Positions 18,381 through 27,689 of a DNA stretch of 64,000 nt are shown in pieces. Origin of the DNA: CAYUPI01 sp964446585 (lineage in GTDB: Bacteria > Verrucomicrobiota > Verrucomicrobiia > Limisphaerales > UBA8199); contig CAYUPI010000027.1 of NCBI GenBank assembly GCA_964446585.1, forward strand, positions 1-64,000, written 5' to 3'. How positions within the stretch are numbered: the stretch's first letter is position 1; each line of letters opens with the position of its first letter. A program made the position numbers and the translations under genes. Below the pieces are notes generated by a model, which worked only from the letters and a program-made list of their open reading frames with translations, did not search any database and was not told where the DNA came from.

Positions 18381-19547
18381 TTATTCGGCATACCGATAAG
18401 TTCGCTTCCTGAGGTGCTGGCCCTGGAACAACCCGCGACCCAAGAGCATGTACGGACCGAGCACCAGGAGCGAACAGACCACCCAGCGCGAAACTCCGGG
18501 ATCAAGGAAACGCCAGAGGCCGGCGGCGAAAAGGTTGACCAGGGCCATCGGCAGCATGAACTTCCAGGCAAAGTTCATGAGCTGGTCCATGCGAAGCCGG
18601 GGCTGCGTGCCCCGCACCCAAATAAAAATGGCAATCAGGGCAAGCAGCTTTCCGAAGAACCAAATATACGAGGGCACCCAGGTCAAAAACGGAAACGGCG
18701 CGTGCCAGCCCCCGAGAAACAGCGTGATCGCCAGGCCGCTGACCGCGAACATGCCGATGTATTCACCGAGGAAGAACAGCGCGAATTTGAAGCCGGAATA
18801 TTCAGTATAATAGCCCGCAATAATTTCCGATTCCCCCTCCGGAAGATCGAAAGGCGAGCGGTTGGATTCCGCCGTGGCGGCGATCATAAAGAGGATGAAG
18901 CCGGCCAGACCCCAAGGCGTGAGCACAAACCAGCGCGGCAAGAGGCTCAGGTAACCGGCCTGCGCATCTACGATTTTGACCGTGGAAAGAGAGCCAGCGA
19001 TCATGATGACCGTCACCGCTGAAAGAATCAGTGGCACTTCGTAGCTGATCATCTGCGCCAGTGCCCGCATCGCGCCCAGGAGCGAATACTTGTTGCGGCT
19101 TGACCAGCCCGCCATGAAAACCGAGAGCTCGGTGGCAGCCCCGACGGCAAAGAAGAACAGGACCCCGGCATCGATGTCCACCGCCACCATGTTCCTCCCG
19201 ACGGGCACAACCGCCAGCGCGAGAAACACCGGCGCGACCAACACAAGCGGCGCCAAAAAATGCACGACGGCGTCCGCTCCGTGAGGCACAAGGTCCTCTT
19301 TGATCATCGCTTTGATGCCATCGGCCACCGGCTGCAGGATGCCGTACGGACCAACCCGATTCGGGCCGTACCGGTTCTGAATCCTTCCCAGTCCTTTGCG
19401 CTCGAGGATTGTCGTGATCGCAAAGAGGGTGGCGAATACGCCGATAATGGCTACGACTGTGATAATGGCGGAAAAAACCAGTTGCCACTGCGCCGGGGCC
19501 AGCCCAACCAGCAAATGCTTCAGCGTGACGAAAATCTGGTCCATCAT
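18381..19547 (-). CDS. nuoH: NADH-quinone oxidoreductase subunit H
   Basis: A 388-residue membrane subunit forming the quinone channel with NuoB/D. It shows the strongly conserved ERKGLGRIQNRYGPNRVGP near the N-terminus, QMISYEVPLILS, and the acidic loop AESNRSPFDLPEGESEIIAG that contacts the quinone site, followed by YTEYSG. The start overlaps the nuoI stop by 4 nt. The order I-H rather than H-I is a local rearrangement relative to the common gene order. Confidence 0.96.
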   Translation of the reverse strand: MMDQIFVTLKHLLVGLAPAQWQLVFSAIITVVAIIGVFATLFAITTILERKGLGRIQNRYGPNRVGPYGILQPVADGIKAMIKEDLVPHGADAVVHFLAPLVLVAPVFLALAVVPVGRNMVAVDIDAGVLFFFAVGAATELSVFMAGWSSRNKYSLLGAMRALAQMISYEVPLILSAVTVIMIAGSLSTVKIVDAQAGYLSLLPRWFVLTPWGLAGFILFMIAATAESNRSPFDLPEGESEIIAGYYTEYSGFKFALFFLGEYIGMFAVSGLAITLFLGGWHAPFPFLTWVPSYIWFFGKLLALIAIFIWVRGTQPRLRMDQLMNFAWKFMLPMALVNLFAAGLWRFLDPGVSRWVVCSLLVLGPYMLLGRGLFQGQHLRKRTYRYAE

Positions 19548-20182
19548 TTCGTGAGAGTGGGCGCGGCGGCGGTGGCGGGTTTGGGGGCTGGTGCCGGAGG
19601 CTTGATTCCGGCCGCCGCTTTCGTTTTGGCTTCAGCTTCTGCTTTTGCTTTGGCTTCGGCCTTGGCCTTTTCGGCGGCGAGGCGCGCGTCGGACTCGGCA
19701 GCTTCGGTCGGATGCAGTTTGCGAAAGTATGTATTTGGCTTCGCCAAATCCCGCGCGTGCAACAGCAATTGGCCAAAACGATCGCCGGTGCTCAGCTCGA
19801 ATTCCGTGTCCATTTTGATGGCGTCAAATGGACAAACTTCGACGCAAATCTGACAACTCATGCAGACGGAGATATCAATATCGAAAATCGCCGGATACAA
19901 CTGCAGTTTGCCGGCGTGGTCAGGTTTCTTATCTTTGCTCTTGGTGATGTAAATGCACTGCGGCGGGCATTCCTTTTCGCAAATCTGGCAGGCGACACAT
20001 CGCAACCCTTTTTCCCAATCGCCCCCGTCGTACACCAGGAAGGGAAAATTGCGGGCAGCTTCCTTTTGCGGGAGCCGCTCTTCCGGATATTGCACCGTGA
20101 CGAGGCGCTCGTCCTTGACGTAGCTGCCAAAGAAATTTCTGGCGGTTTCCACCATGCCTTTGACTGCGCCTTCGCCGAGCAT
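19544..20182 (-). CDS. nuoI: NADH-quinone oxidoreductase subunit I with Ala/Lys-rich tail
   Basis: A 212-residue peripheral-arm subunit carrying clusters N6a and N6b. The motifs CVACQICEKECPPQCIYI and CMSCQICVEVCPFDAIKM are complete. The conserved part ends near residue 160. It is followed by about 50 residues of low complexity, rich in Ala, Lys, Glu and then Pro (AEKAKAEAKAKAEAEAKTK...), absent from typical NuoI. It overlaps nuoH by 4 nt. Confidence 0.95.
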   Translation of the reverse strand: MLGEGAVKGMVETARNFFGSYVKDERLVTVQYPEERLPQKEAARNFPFLVYDGGDWEKGLRCVACQICEKECPPQCIYITKSKDKKPDHAGKLQLYPAIFDIDISVCMSCQICVEVCPFDAIKMDTEFELSTGDRFGQLLLHARDLAKPNTYFRKLHPTEAAESDARLAAEKAKAEAKAKAEAEAKTKAAAGIKPPAPAPKPATAAAPTLTK

Positions 20183-20248
20183 AACTTTAGTTCAGTTTAT
20201 TGAGTATAGCGAAACGATCAATGACATTCCAAACGCTAATATATGGCT

Positions 20249-21436
20249 TCACCGATCCACCTCTCCCATGACGATATCTACGCTGCCCAGGATGACGACG
20301 ACATCCCCGACGAGGTGCCCGAGGCACATGTCTTCCAGAATGGTCAGATTGATGAAGCTCGGCGGGCGAACACGGTAGCGATAGGGATTGGGCGAGCCGT
20401 CGCTGATGAGATAAAAGCCGAGCTCACCTTTGGGCGCTTCAATGCGGCCGTAAGCTTCGCCGGGTTTGGGCCGGAAGCCGCGCAGTTTCGCCTTCGGGTC
20501 AACAATTGTTCCGGCGGGTATATCGCGCAGGGCCGCCTGCAGAATCTGCACCGATTCGCGCATCTCAAGGACACGAATCATGTAGCGGTCATAAACATCG
20601 CCATGCGCGCCGAGAGGAATACGGAAACTGAACCGGTCATAGATGCCGTATTTGTCCACCTTGCGAATGTCGTAGTTGACGCCGCTGGCGCGCAACATCG
20701 GTCCGGTGATGCTCGCGTTGACAGCCAGGTCGCGCGGCAGGACACCCACGCCCTGGGTGCGGGACATGAGAATCTCGTTCTCATTCAGCAAGGCTTCGAA
20801 TTCGTCCAGGAAGCGCGGGAACTCATCCACGACCCGGCGGGCCTGTTCGAGCCAGCCGGGCGGCAAATCGCACCGGCAACCGCCGAAACGCATATAGTTG
20901 CACATCATGCGCGCCCCGGTAAGCGCTTCGAACAAGTCGAGAATCAGTTCGCGTTCGCGAAAGGCATACATGAGGGGCGTGCCCATAGCGCCCATGTCCT
21001 GCAGCAGGAAGCCGCCCAGGCAGGCGTGATTTTGGAGACGGGTCAACTCCGCAGTAATAACGCGGATGTATTCCGCGCGCTCAGGCACTTGCAGGCCGGC
21101 GAGCTTCTCCACTGCCAGGGCATAAGCCCAGTTGTTGGTAAGGGAACAAAAATAATCGAGGCGATCGGTATAGGGCATCGAGCCGAGGTAAGTCGTGTTC
21201 TCGCCGATTTTTTCGTGGTTGCGATGCAGGTAGCCCAAGACGGGCTTGAGCTTGACGACGCGCTCGCCGTCGAGCACCAGGTCCATCCTGAACACCCCGT
21301 GAGTCGAGGGATGCTGCGGCCCCATGGAGACCTCGAGCATTTCCCCCGAAATCTCTCCGGTCGCAGATCGCTTCCGCTGCAGCTCGTAATTCCTTTGCGG
21401 CGGCGGAGCAATGGCGGTGTCTGACGCGCTGTCCAT
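20249..21436 (-). CDS. nuoD: NADH-quinone oxidoreductase subunit D
   Basis: A 395-residue quinone-module subunit (49-kDa homologue). It has the hallmark MGPQHPSTHGVFRMDLVLDG with the quinone-ligand histidine, then HRNHEKIGEN and the C-terminal DIVMGEVDR. An N-terminal extension of about 35 residues (MDSASDTAIAPPPQRNYELQ...) precedes the conserved part. It starts 7 nt after nuoC. A 66-nt gap separates it from nuoI, exactly where nuoE, nuoF and nuoG usually lie; nothing there resembles them. Confidence 0.96.
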   Translation of the reverse strand: MDSASDTAIAPPPQRNYELQRKRSATGEISGEMLEVSMGPQHPSTHGVFRMDLVLDGERVVKLKPVLGYLHRNHEKIGENTTYLGSMPYTDRLDYFCSLTNNWAYALAVEKLAGLQVPERAEYIRVITAELTRLQNHACLGGFLLQDMGAMGTPLMYAFRERELILDLFEALTGARMMCNYMRFGGCRCDLPPGWLEQARRVVDEFPRFLDEFEALLNENEILMSRTQGVGVLPRDLAVNASITGPMLRASGVNYDIRKVDKYGIYDRFSFRIPLGAHGDVYDRYMIRVLEMRESVQILQAALRDIPAGTIVDPKAKLRGFRPKPGEAYGRIEAPKGELGFYLISDGSPNPYRYRVRPPSFINLTILEDMCLGHLVGDVVVILGSVDIVMGEVDR

Positions 21437-21443
21437 GATGTCA

Positions 21444-22112
21444 CTAGGCCGAGCCAGTCATCGCTCCAGTTGCGGCGTCCTGGGCGTGTTTCCGGGCCTT
21501 TTCCAGAACCTCGTCGTGGGCCGTCGGCTCATATTCGTAGTCGTCCGGCTCGGCGTAATCTTTTCGCATTGGATAATCCTTGAACTCATCCCACATCAGG
21601 ATGCGCCTCAAGTCCTGGTGGCCATCGAAAATGATTCCATAAAGGTCGAAGGCCTCCCGTTCCTGGAACTCGGCGCCCCGCCAGATGGAGGTTAAAGCAG
21701 GGACGTGGTTCTGTTCTGCGCGGTCGCCCGTCCGCAACCGCAAGACGAGCGGTCCATGATTCAATTGCATCGAGTAGAGGTGATAAACGACTTCCAGGTA
21801 ACCGGGTTTCTTTTCTTCAACGGTCTGGTCAACTTCCCGCTCCACGCCGTCCACAAGCTGTTTTACTTTGGTGACCTTCTTGACCACGGTGTCGGGCCAA
21901 TCAACACCGGTGACATTCGAGGCGTAATCGAATCGCAGCGCGGGATCGTCGAGCAGAAACCGCGCGACGGCCACAGCATGCTCGTTATCCACCAGGATCG
22001 AATGCTGGCCGGACGGGCTGCCATTGGGGATCACCTCCAGACGAGCGCCGGTGATCGCCGCTTCCACGCGTGCTTTTATCTGTTCCAGGGTTTCCAAGGA
22101 TTTCAAAAGCAA
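21444..22112 (-). CDS. nuoC: NADH-quinone oxidoreductase subunit C
   Basis: A 222-residue 30-kDa-type subunit of the connecting arm. It shows the conserved block DRAEQNHVPALTSIWRGAEFQ followed by EREAFDLYGIIFDGHQDLRRI, and LMWDEFKDYPMRKDY. The C-terminal tail (YEYEPTAHDEVLEKARKHAQ...) is longer than usual. It is separate from nuoD, not fused as in E. coli. It starts 21 nt after nuoB. Confidence 0.95.
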   Translation of the reverse strand: MLLKSLETLEQIKARVEAAITGARLEVIPNGSPSGQHSILVDNEHAVAVARFLLDDPALRFDYASNVTGVDWPDTVVKKVTKVKQLVDGVEREVDQTVEEKKPGYLEVVYHLYSMQLNHGPLVLRLRTGDRAEQNHVPALTSIWRGAEFQEREAFDLYGIIFDGHQDLRRILMWDEFKDYPMRKDYAEPDDYEYEPTAHDEVLEKARKHAQDAATGAMTGSA

Positions 22113-22133
22113 TGAAAGTGTGCCCCGGCTGCA

Positions 22134-22748
22134 TCAATTGGCCCGAGCTAGGACGGGCGGCTGCCAGACGGCAGGGTTGTTGGGCGGATCGAGATCGTGC
22201 TCGCCGAATCGCGGCACAGGAAATTCGCTCGGCGCTTCTCTTAACATGAAACGCGGACGCTCCGCGCCGGTCAGGGGCTGCTCATCAATTTTGCGCTGCA
22301 AAGTCATGAAGGCGTGCAGCAAAGCCTCCGGGCGTGGCGGACAGCCGGGAATGTGGACATCCACCGGAATGTAGCGGTCAATACCTTTGAGCACGTTATA
22401 GCCTTGTTTAAATGGGCCGCCGGAAATGGCACAAGCCCCCATGGCGATTACGTATTTCGGCTCGGGCATCTGGTTGTAAAGCCGTACGACTTGCGGGGCC
22501 ATCTTTTTGGTTACGGTGCCGGCCACGATCATCAGGTCCGCTTGCCGCGGCGAGGGCCGGAACACCTCCGCACCGAACCGGGCGAGGTCCCAGCGCGCCA
22601 TCGCGGCGGCGATCATCTCAATGGCGCAACAAGCCAAGCCGAAGTTCAGGGGCCAGATGGAGTTCTTCCGGCCCCAATTGTAGAGCTCCTCGAAAGTCGT
22701 CGTGAAGACGCCTTGCTTGCTCAATTCGCTTTTCAGTCCTTCATCCAT
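22134..22748 (-). CDS. nuoB: NADH-quinone oxidoreductase subunit B
   Basis: A 204-residue subunit carrying cluster N2. The ligands are visible as the tandem cysteines in GLACCAIEMIAAAMARWDL, then MGACAISGGPF and HIPGCPPRPEALLHA. The N-terminal WGRKNSIWPLNFGLACC is typical. It carries a C-terminal extension of about 40 residues after the fold. It is second in the operon, separated from nuoA by a 145-nt repeat-filled spacer. Confidence 0.96.
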   Translation of the reverse strand: MDEGLKSELSKQGVFTTTFEELYNWGRKNSIWPLNFGLACCAIEMIAAAMARWDLARFGAEVFRPSPRQADLMIVAGTVTKKMAPQVVRLYNQMPEPKYVIAMGACAISGGPFKQGYNVLKGIDRYIPVDVHIPGCPPRPEALLHAFMTLQRKIDEQPLTGAERPRFMLREAPSEFPVPRFGEHDLDPPNNPAVWQPPVLARAN

Positions 22749-22758
22749 AACAAAGACT

Positions 22759-22884
22759 GGAGTGTCGGGGTGATGGAGTCATGGAGTGTTGGCCGAAGAT
22801 TCCATGGCGCAAACTCGGAAACTGAGTCCCCGCATCCCTCCAGCACTCCATTACTCCAATACTCCACCACTCCATTACTCCGTT
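22759..22884. repeat. Facing 8-bp tandem repeats in the nuoA-nuoB spacer
   Basis: 22759-22790 holds GGAGTNNN-type octamers (GGAGTGTC, GGGGTGAT, GGAGTCAT, GGAGTGTT). 22845-22884 holds five octamers ACTCCATT, ACTCCAAT, ACTCCACC, ACTCCATT, ACTCCGTT, which are the reverse complement of the first set. The two arrays can pair as a long imperfect hairpin within the operon mRNA. Confidence 0.7.
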
Positions 22885-22893
22885 CTGCTCTTC

Positions 22894-23265
22894 TTATTTC
22901 CATGTCAATACCCCTTTCTGCCACGCCCAAACCAGACCCTCGGCCAGCAACAGAAGGAAAATCATCATGGCCACGAACGCACCGGCGCTCAGCCCGTTGA
23001 AAGCCACGGCAAAAGGCAGCAGGAAAATCGTTTCCACGTCAAAGATAAGGAAAATAATTGCGTAGAGGTAATACTCCGACTTGAACTGGACCCAGGCATC
23101 GCCTTTGGATTCCAGCCCGCACTCATAAATGGCGTTCTTGTCCTTGCCGGGTTTGGGTGGGGAGAACTTTTTCGCCCAGAGCCGGGCCAGGGCGAGAGGC
23201 GCCAGGGCAAAGGCCACTGCTCCCACCAGCAACACAACAATTAATAAATACGGGCTATCGTCCAT
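22894..23265 (-). CDS. nuoA: NADH-quinone oxidoreductase subunit A
   Basis: A 123-residue, three-helix membrane subunit, first gene of the complex I operon. The conserved motif KNAIYECGLESKGDAWVQFK and KSEYYLYAIIFLIFDVETIFL, with the acidic residues of helix 2, are intact. Of three possible starts (GTG 23274, ATG 23271, ATG 23265) I choose ATG 23265 because AAGG lies 8 nt upstream. The roughly 190-nt spacer upstream must contain the operon promoter, but I see no convincing -35/-10 pair. Confidence 0.94.
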   Translation of the reverse strand: MDDSPYLLIVVLLVGAVAFALAPLALARLWAKKFSPPKPGKDKNAIYECGLESKGDAWVQFKSEYYLYAIIFLIFDVETIFLLPFAVAFNGLSAGAFVAMMIFLLLLAEGLVWAWQKGVLTWK

Positions 23266-23453
23266 CTGCATCACCTTACATAATCACCATTTCCGGCCTA
23301 CCGTACCAGCCGAAGATGGGCGCGTCAAGGGAGTGAACCATTTCCGGAACGGTTCGACGCGCCATTTCTTGAGAAAAACCAACCGAAAACTGTCCTCCAA
23401 GAAACCGCCGCCGGCCGCCTCTCTCTGGGTCGAACCGGCGAAAAATGAACCAT

Positions 23454-23720
23454 TCAGGAGGGGTGCTGCTTCCGCAAGCCGACTGAATGAGCGATTTCGT
23501 CAAATTCTTCGTGGCTGACGGTTTCGAGCCGTTTGCCGGCCGCGGCAAGCTTCTCGTTGATCTTGATGGCTTTTTCGGTCATGACCTGGTGCGTGTCTTT
23601 CGAGCCGCCCAGGAGGACGAAGTTCGGACCTGTGGTCAGCCGTTTGTGGCCATCCGAATCAAGTCCGAGGCCGAGCATCAGTGCCCTGCTCTGCACCTTT
23701 CTTTTGGTCATGTTCGCCAT
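23454..23720 (-). CDS. Small conserved-looking hypothetical protein
   Basis: An 88-residue soluble protein, MANMTKRKVQSRALMLGLGL, with SDGHKRLTTGPNFVLLGGSK then DTHQVMTEKAIKINEKLAAAGKRLETVSHEEFDEIAHSVGL. The regular helix-rich composition and the clean start between smc and nuoA support a real gene. Its phrasing resembles small uncharacterised proteins conserved in this phylum. It may start three codons later (MTKRK). Function not recognised. Confidence 0.65.
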   Translation of the reverse strand: MANMTKRKVQSRALMLGLGLDSDGHKRLTTGPNFVLLGGSKDTHQVMTEKAIKINEKLAAAGKRLETVSHEEFDEIAHSVGLRKQHPS

Positions 23721-23813
23721 AAATTCAAGTTAGGATTTGGCCGGAAATACGTCAATCAGAACCGCTGCACGGCGTCCTGTTCCCCCTCCAGTACCGCGTT
23801 GATTCGCTGCAAA

Positions 23814-26800
23814 TCACGCCGGAGTGGCAAATTCGGCCGGCCCGGCCGCGAGCGGCGCGCCTTGCGCGACGATAGAAATCTCAAGGGTTTCTTCGCGCTT
23901 GTGCGGCTCGTCCTCCTCCTCATCGACAGAACGGCTGTTCGTCGGCGTTTCCAGGGAGGTGGGCCGATGATCGGTAACTGCGTCATCGGCCTTGTGAAAC
24001 CGGACACTGACGATCTTGCTGACCCCCTGCTCCTGCATGGTCACGCCGTAGAGCACGTCGGCCATGCCGATGGTGCGTTTGTTATGCGTAATGATGATGA
24101 ACTGGGAGTGGGCCAGAAACCGTTGCAAGACGCGAATAAAACGGTTGATGTTCGATTCGTCCAGCGGCGCGTCCAGCTCGTCCAGCACGCAGAAGGGGCT
24201 TGGTTTGACCTGATAAATTGAAAAAAGCAGCGCGACGGCGGTCATGGTTTGTTCGCCGCCGGAGAGCAGCGAAATCGTCTGCAACTGCTTGCCTGGCGGG
24301 CGGGCGACGATGTCGATGCCGCTTTCGAGCAGATCGTTTTCGTCCATCAGCAGCAGGTCGGCTTTGCCGCCGCCAAAAACTTCCGTGAACATCGCGCGGA
24401 AATTCTCGCGGATCTTTTCGAAGGTCTCCCGGAACATCTCCCGCGTCTGGACGTTGATTCGGCTAATCACTTCGAGCAATTGCGCCCTGGCCTGGACCAG
24501 GTCGTCATGCTGTTGGCTGAGGAACTGATGGCGCTGCTCAGTTTCCTCGTATTCTTCGATAGCAACCAGGTTGACCGGCCCCATCTCATCGAGGCGCTGC
24601 TGCAAAGCCGCTACCTGCTGCGCCACGACCGCCCAGTCCGTGGCGGCGCCGCACGCGGCCATTTCTTGGGGAGTCATCACGTGGACCTTGGCCTGGCCTT
24701 CCTCGGCAAACGTGATGGTGATGCACTCGCTGCGCACGTCGTCCAGCCGGACGTGGTACTTTTGCTCAATCCGCTCGCGCAGATTCTGGACGGACATTTC
24801 CTTCTGGGCCAATTCGACCTCAATCGCGCCGCGTCGTTGCTGCGCCTCGGCAAGGCGCCGGCGCTCTTCGCGCAGGCCCTCTTCGCGGGAGCCGATCGCC
24901 GACTCCTCGGCCTGCTGCTGGGACAACAACTCACCCGCATGGGCATTCACTTGCTCGCGCCGCCCATGCAAGGTCTCGATTTGAGCGCGCGACTCCTGGA
25001 TTTCCAGTTCCGCCTGCTGCTTGCGGGTGACGAACGCGCCGAGGTCATTGCGCCGCTGGTCGATGACCTGGCTGAGCTCGTGACGCCGTTGCTCGAGCGC
25101 CTGCTGTTGTTGCTGGAAAGAGGCGCACATCTGCTCTTCGGTGGCGAGCGCAACTTTGCTCTCGGTCAAGCCTCCGTTGGCCGTGTCCCGGTGCTGGCGC
25201 AGGTTCTCCAGGCGAGCAGTCAGCGAAGCGACGTGAGCCTGGCCGCCGAGCTCGAGTGTCCCGAGTTCTTCGGCCCTGGCCGCGAGCGCGGCGCGTTTCT
25301 GCATGCCCTCCTGTTCCTGGGCCGCCAGGCTCTGGATTTCATAGACCACCGTCTCAATCTTCTGGTGCAGCAGGCGCTGCGAATTCTGCAAGGCGGTGAA
25401 TTCGCCTTCGCGCGTGGCAATGGCTACCTCCTGCGTGCGGAGATTGGTTTGGGCATGTTGCAGACTAGCTTGCAGGCCGGTCTGCTCGCTCTGCAAGTCG
25501 CCCTTGCGGCCGCTGACGGCGGACACCTGCTCGTGTAATTGGGAGAGCGTGGTTTGCAATTCGGCGATCTGATTTTTCCTTCCGAGAATGGAAGCGGGCG
25601 CTTTGCCGTTGCTGTGACCGTTCAAATAGCCGCCGGTATAGACACCCTGCCGGCTGAGCAACTCCCCAGCCAGGGTAACGTAGTGAAACGCCCCGTTGGT
25701 GTCGCGCCAGGCAGCCGTCGCCGCCTCCAAATCGCGGACAATTCTCGTCATGCCCAGCAATCGTTCCAGCAAGGGACGCACCGAGGGCTCCCCTTGGACG
25801 ACGGCCATGGCCGCGAGCGGCTCGCCGTTGAGCTCGCAGTTGGAGGTGGCCAGTGCGCGTTCCCAGCCGTTCGAATCTCCATTGCCGCTTTTGGAGCTTT
25901 CGTCCGCGGGCGAGTCGGAATGTCCATTGCGCAGAAACGCCAGCGGCGCGATGCTGGCCCGGCCTCGTTTGTTCTGGTTGAGATCGAGCAGGATTTGATG
26001 CGCCGATTCCGGCTGCTCCGTTAATACCAGTTGCAGGTGGTGGCCGAGCGCTGTCTCGATGGCGGTGACGTACTGGTCAGGAACGCGGATGCTGTCGGCG
26101 AGCGAGCCCAACACGTGGCGGGACTGCGCGAGCGCTGCGAGGGAACCGGCGCTGAATCCTTCGTGCTCGGCTTGCAACTGTTCCAGCACATCCAGCCGCG
26201 AGCGATTGCCCGCTTGCTCCTCGAGAAACCGATCCTGCTCCTGGGCGGCGGTCTCCATTTCCCGCTGAATTTCCTGCAACCGCGCCTGGCGTTGCTCGAC
26301 CGTGCCGCGTTGAGTTTGGGCATCGAGTTTCTGCGCCTGGACGTTCGCCGCGAACTCGTGCAAGCGCGCTTCCAACCTGGTGCGTTCTTCTTCCAGTTGG
26401 ATTTTTTCGGCCGACAGCTTTTCCAACCGGACCACGTTGCCTTGTTTTTGGAGATCCAACGCGGTGAGTTCGTTGCGCGCGCGGCTCAAGTCTTGCGCGG
26501 CGCTGAAGGCGTCCGCCTGGGCCTGGCGTAAAGCTTCCTGTTGCCGGCGCAATTGGTCTTCAACTTTCGCCAGCGCCTCTTCCTTCTCCGTGAGTGTTTG
26601 CCGATGGCCCGCCATCGCGGACTGCGACGCCGATAACTGCGTGGCCACGGTCCCCAACTCCTGTTCGGCGACACGGCGACGCTCCTCAGCCTGGGTCAAG
26701 TCCGCCAGCGCTTTGGAATTTTGCGCCGCAAATTCGCGCAGCCGCTCTTCGTTGAATTGGATGCGGCTCTCGTGTCGATCGATTTCGCCTTTAAGCTCCA

Positions 26801-27689
26801 GTCCTCGTTGTTGTTCTGCCGCAATTTCGTGCTCCAGCTCCGAGAGCCGCTCGCGCAGTTCGCCGATTTCGTCCTCGCAACGCAACACCGTTGCTGAGCT
26901 GGCTTCGATTTCGTTTCGCAATTTCTCCGCGGCGGTTTGACGCTCCCGAATATCGGCCTGGAAGACATCGAACTGATGGCGGGCGAGTTGTGTGTCCAGG
27001 TGTTGGAGCTCAGAGGAGAGTTGTTTGTAGCGTCGGGCTTTGCCGGCCTGGCGTTGGAGCGAGCCGATTTGCCGCTTGACCTCGCGCACCAGGTCAGCCA
27101 CGCGCAGCAAATTCTGCTCGGTGTACTCCAGCTTGCGCAGCGCCTCTTTCTTTTGAGTCTTGAACTTGGTGATGCCTGCCGCCTCTTCGAAAATCATCCG
27201 GCGATCCTCGGGCTTGCTCGAGAGAATCTGCGTGATGTTGCCCTGGGCCATGATGCTGTAGCTGGTGCGCCCCACCCCTGTGCCCATGAACAACTGCTGA
27301 ATGTCTTTAAGCCGGCACGATGTCTTGTTGATGAAGTACTCGCTGCCTCCATCCCGGAACACCCGGCGCGTGATCGTCACCTCGTTGTAGGCCATTTCCA
27401 CCCCGGCCGCATGCAAATGCTCCTCGTCCACGCCTCCAATTGTGAGCGACACTTCGGCCATGCCCATCGGTTTCCGGCCATCCGTGCCGTTAAAAATCAC
27501 ATCGGCCATCTCCCCGCCGCGCAGTGCCTTGGCGGATTGCTCGCCCAAAACCCAGCGAATGGCGTCCGAAACATTCGACTTGCCACAACCGTTGGGACCG
27601 ACGATGGCGGTGACGCCCGGTTGGAAGTTCAGGGCCGTTTTGTCCGCAAAGGATTTGAATCCCAGAACCGTTAAATTCTTTAGATACAT
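23814..27689 (-). CDS. smc: Chromosome segregation protein SMC
   Basis: A 1291-residue ATPase of the condensin complex. Walker A is GPNGCGKSN (residues 31-39) after MYLKNLTVLGFKSFADKT. Long coiled coils surround a hinge at about 500-680. The signature LLSGGEQ is near residue 1140 and Walker B/D-loop CVLDELDAPLDESN follows near 1170. I begin at the ATG 27687-27689, the universal MYLK start; the frame extends upstream by 18 residues. The last 70 residues are an acidic, non-conserved tail (VDEEEDEPHKREE...). scpA/scpB are not in the window. Confidence 0.96.
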   Translation of the reverse strand: MYLKNLTVLGFKSFADKTALNFQPGVTAIVGPNGCGKSNVSDAIRWVLGEQSAKALRGGEMADVIFNGTDGRKPMGMAEVSLTIGGVDEEHLHAAGVEMAYNEVTITRRVFRDGGSEYFINKTSCRLKDIQQLFMGTGVGRTSYSIMAQGNITQILSSKPEDRRMIFEEAAGITKFKTQKKEALRKLEYTEQNLLRVADLVREVKRQIGSLQRQAGKARRYKQLSSELQHLDTQLARHQFDVFQADIRERQTAAEKLRNEIEASSATVLRCEDEIGELRERLSELEHEIAAEQQRGLELKGEIDRHESRIQFNEERLREFAAQNSKALADLTQAEERRRVAEQELGTVATQLSASQSAMAGHRQTLTEKEEALAKVEDQLRRQQEALRQAQADAFSAAQDLSRARNELTALDLQKQGNVVRLEKLSAEKIQLEEERTRLEARLHEFAANVQAQKLDAQTQRGTVEQRQARLQEIQREMETAAQEQDRFLEEQAGNRSRLDVLEQLQAEHEGFSAGSLAALAQSRHVLGSLADSIRVPDQYVTAIETALGHHLQLVLTEQPESAHQILLDLNQNKRGRASIAPLAFLRNGHSDSPADESSKSGNGDSNGWERALATSNCELNGEPLAAMAVVQGEPSVRPLLERLLGMTRIVRDLEAATAAWRDTNGAFHYVTLAGELLSRQGVYTGGYLNGHSNGKAPASILGRKNQIAELQTTLSQLHEQVSAVSGRKGDLQSEQTGLQASLQHAQTNLRTQEVAIATREGEFTALQNSQRLLHQKIETVVYEIQSLAAQEQEGMQKRAALAARAEELGTLELGGQAHVASLTARLENLRQHRDTANGGLTESKVALATEEQMCASFQQQQQALEQRRHELSQVIDQRRNDLGAFVTRKQQAELEIQESRAQIETLHGRREQVNAHAGELLSQQQAEESAIGSREEGLREERRRLAEAQQRRGAIEVELAQKEMSVQNLRERIEQKYHVRLDDVRSECITITFAEEGQAKVHVMTPQEMAACGAATDWAVVAQQVAALQQRLDEMGPVNLVAIEEYEETEQRHQFLSQQHDDLVQARAQLLEVISRINVQTREMFRETFEKIRENFRAMFTEVFGGGKADLLLMDENDLLESGIDIVARPPGKQLQTISLLSGGEQTMTAVALLFSIYQVKPSPFCVLDELDAPLDESNINRFIRVLQRFLAHSQFIIITHNKRTIGMADVLYGVTMQEQGVSKIVSVRFHKADDAVTDHRPTSLETPTNSRSVDEEEDEPHKREETLEISIVAQGAPLAAGPAEFATPA

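Noticed and set aside
20243..21424. Plus-strand ORF opposite nuoD
   Set aside because: A codon-phase shadow; NuoD motifs are explicit on the minus strand.
22759..22884. Possible CRISPR array
   Set aside because: Units are 8 bp and contiguous, without unique spacers, and no cas genes are in the window.
24249..25538. Long plus-strand ORF (429 codons) opposite smc
   Set aside because: A mirror of the high-GC coiled-coil coding region; SMC is certain on the minus strand.
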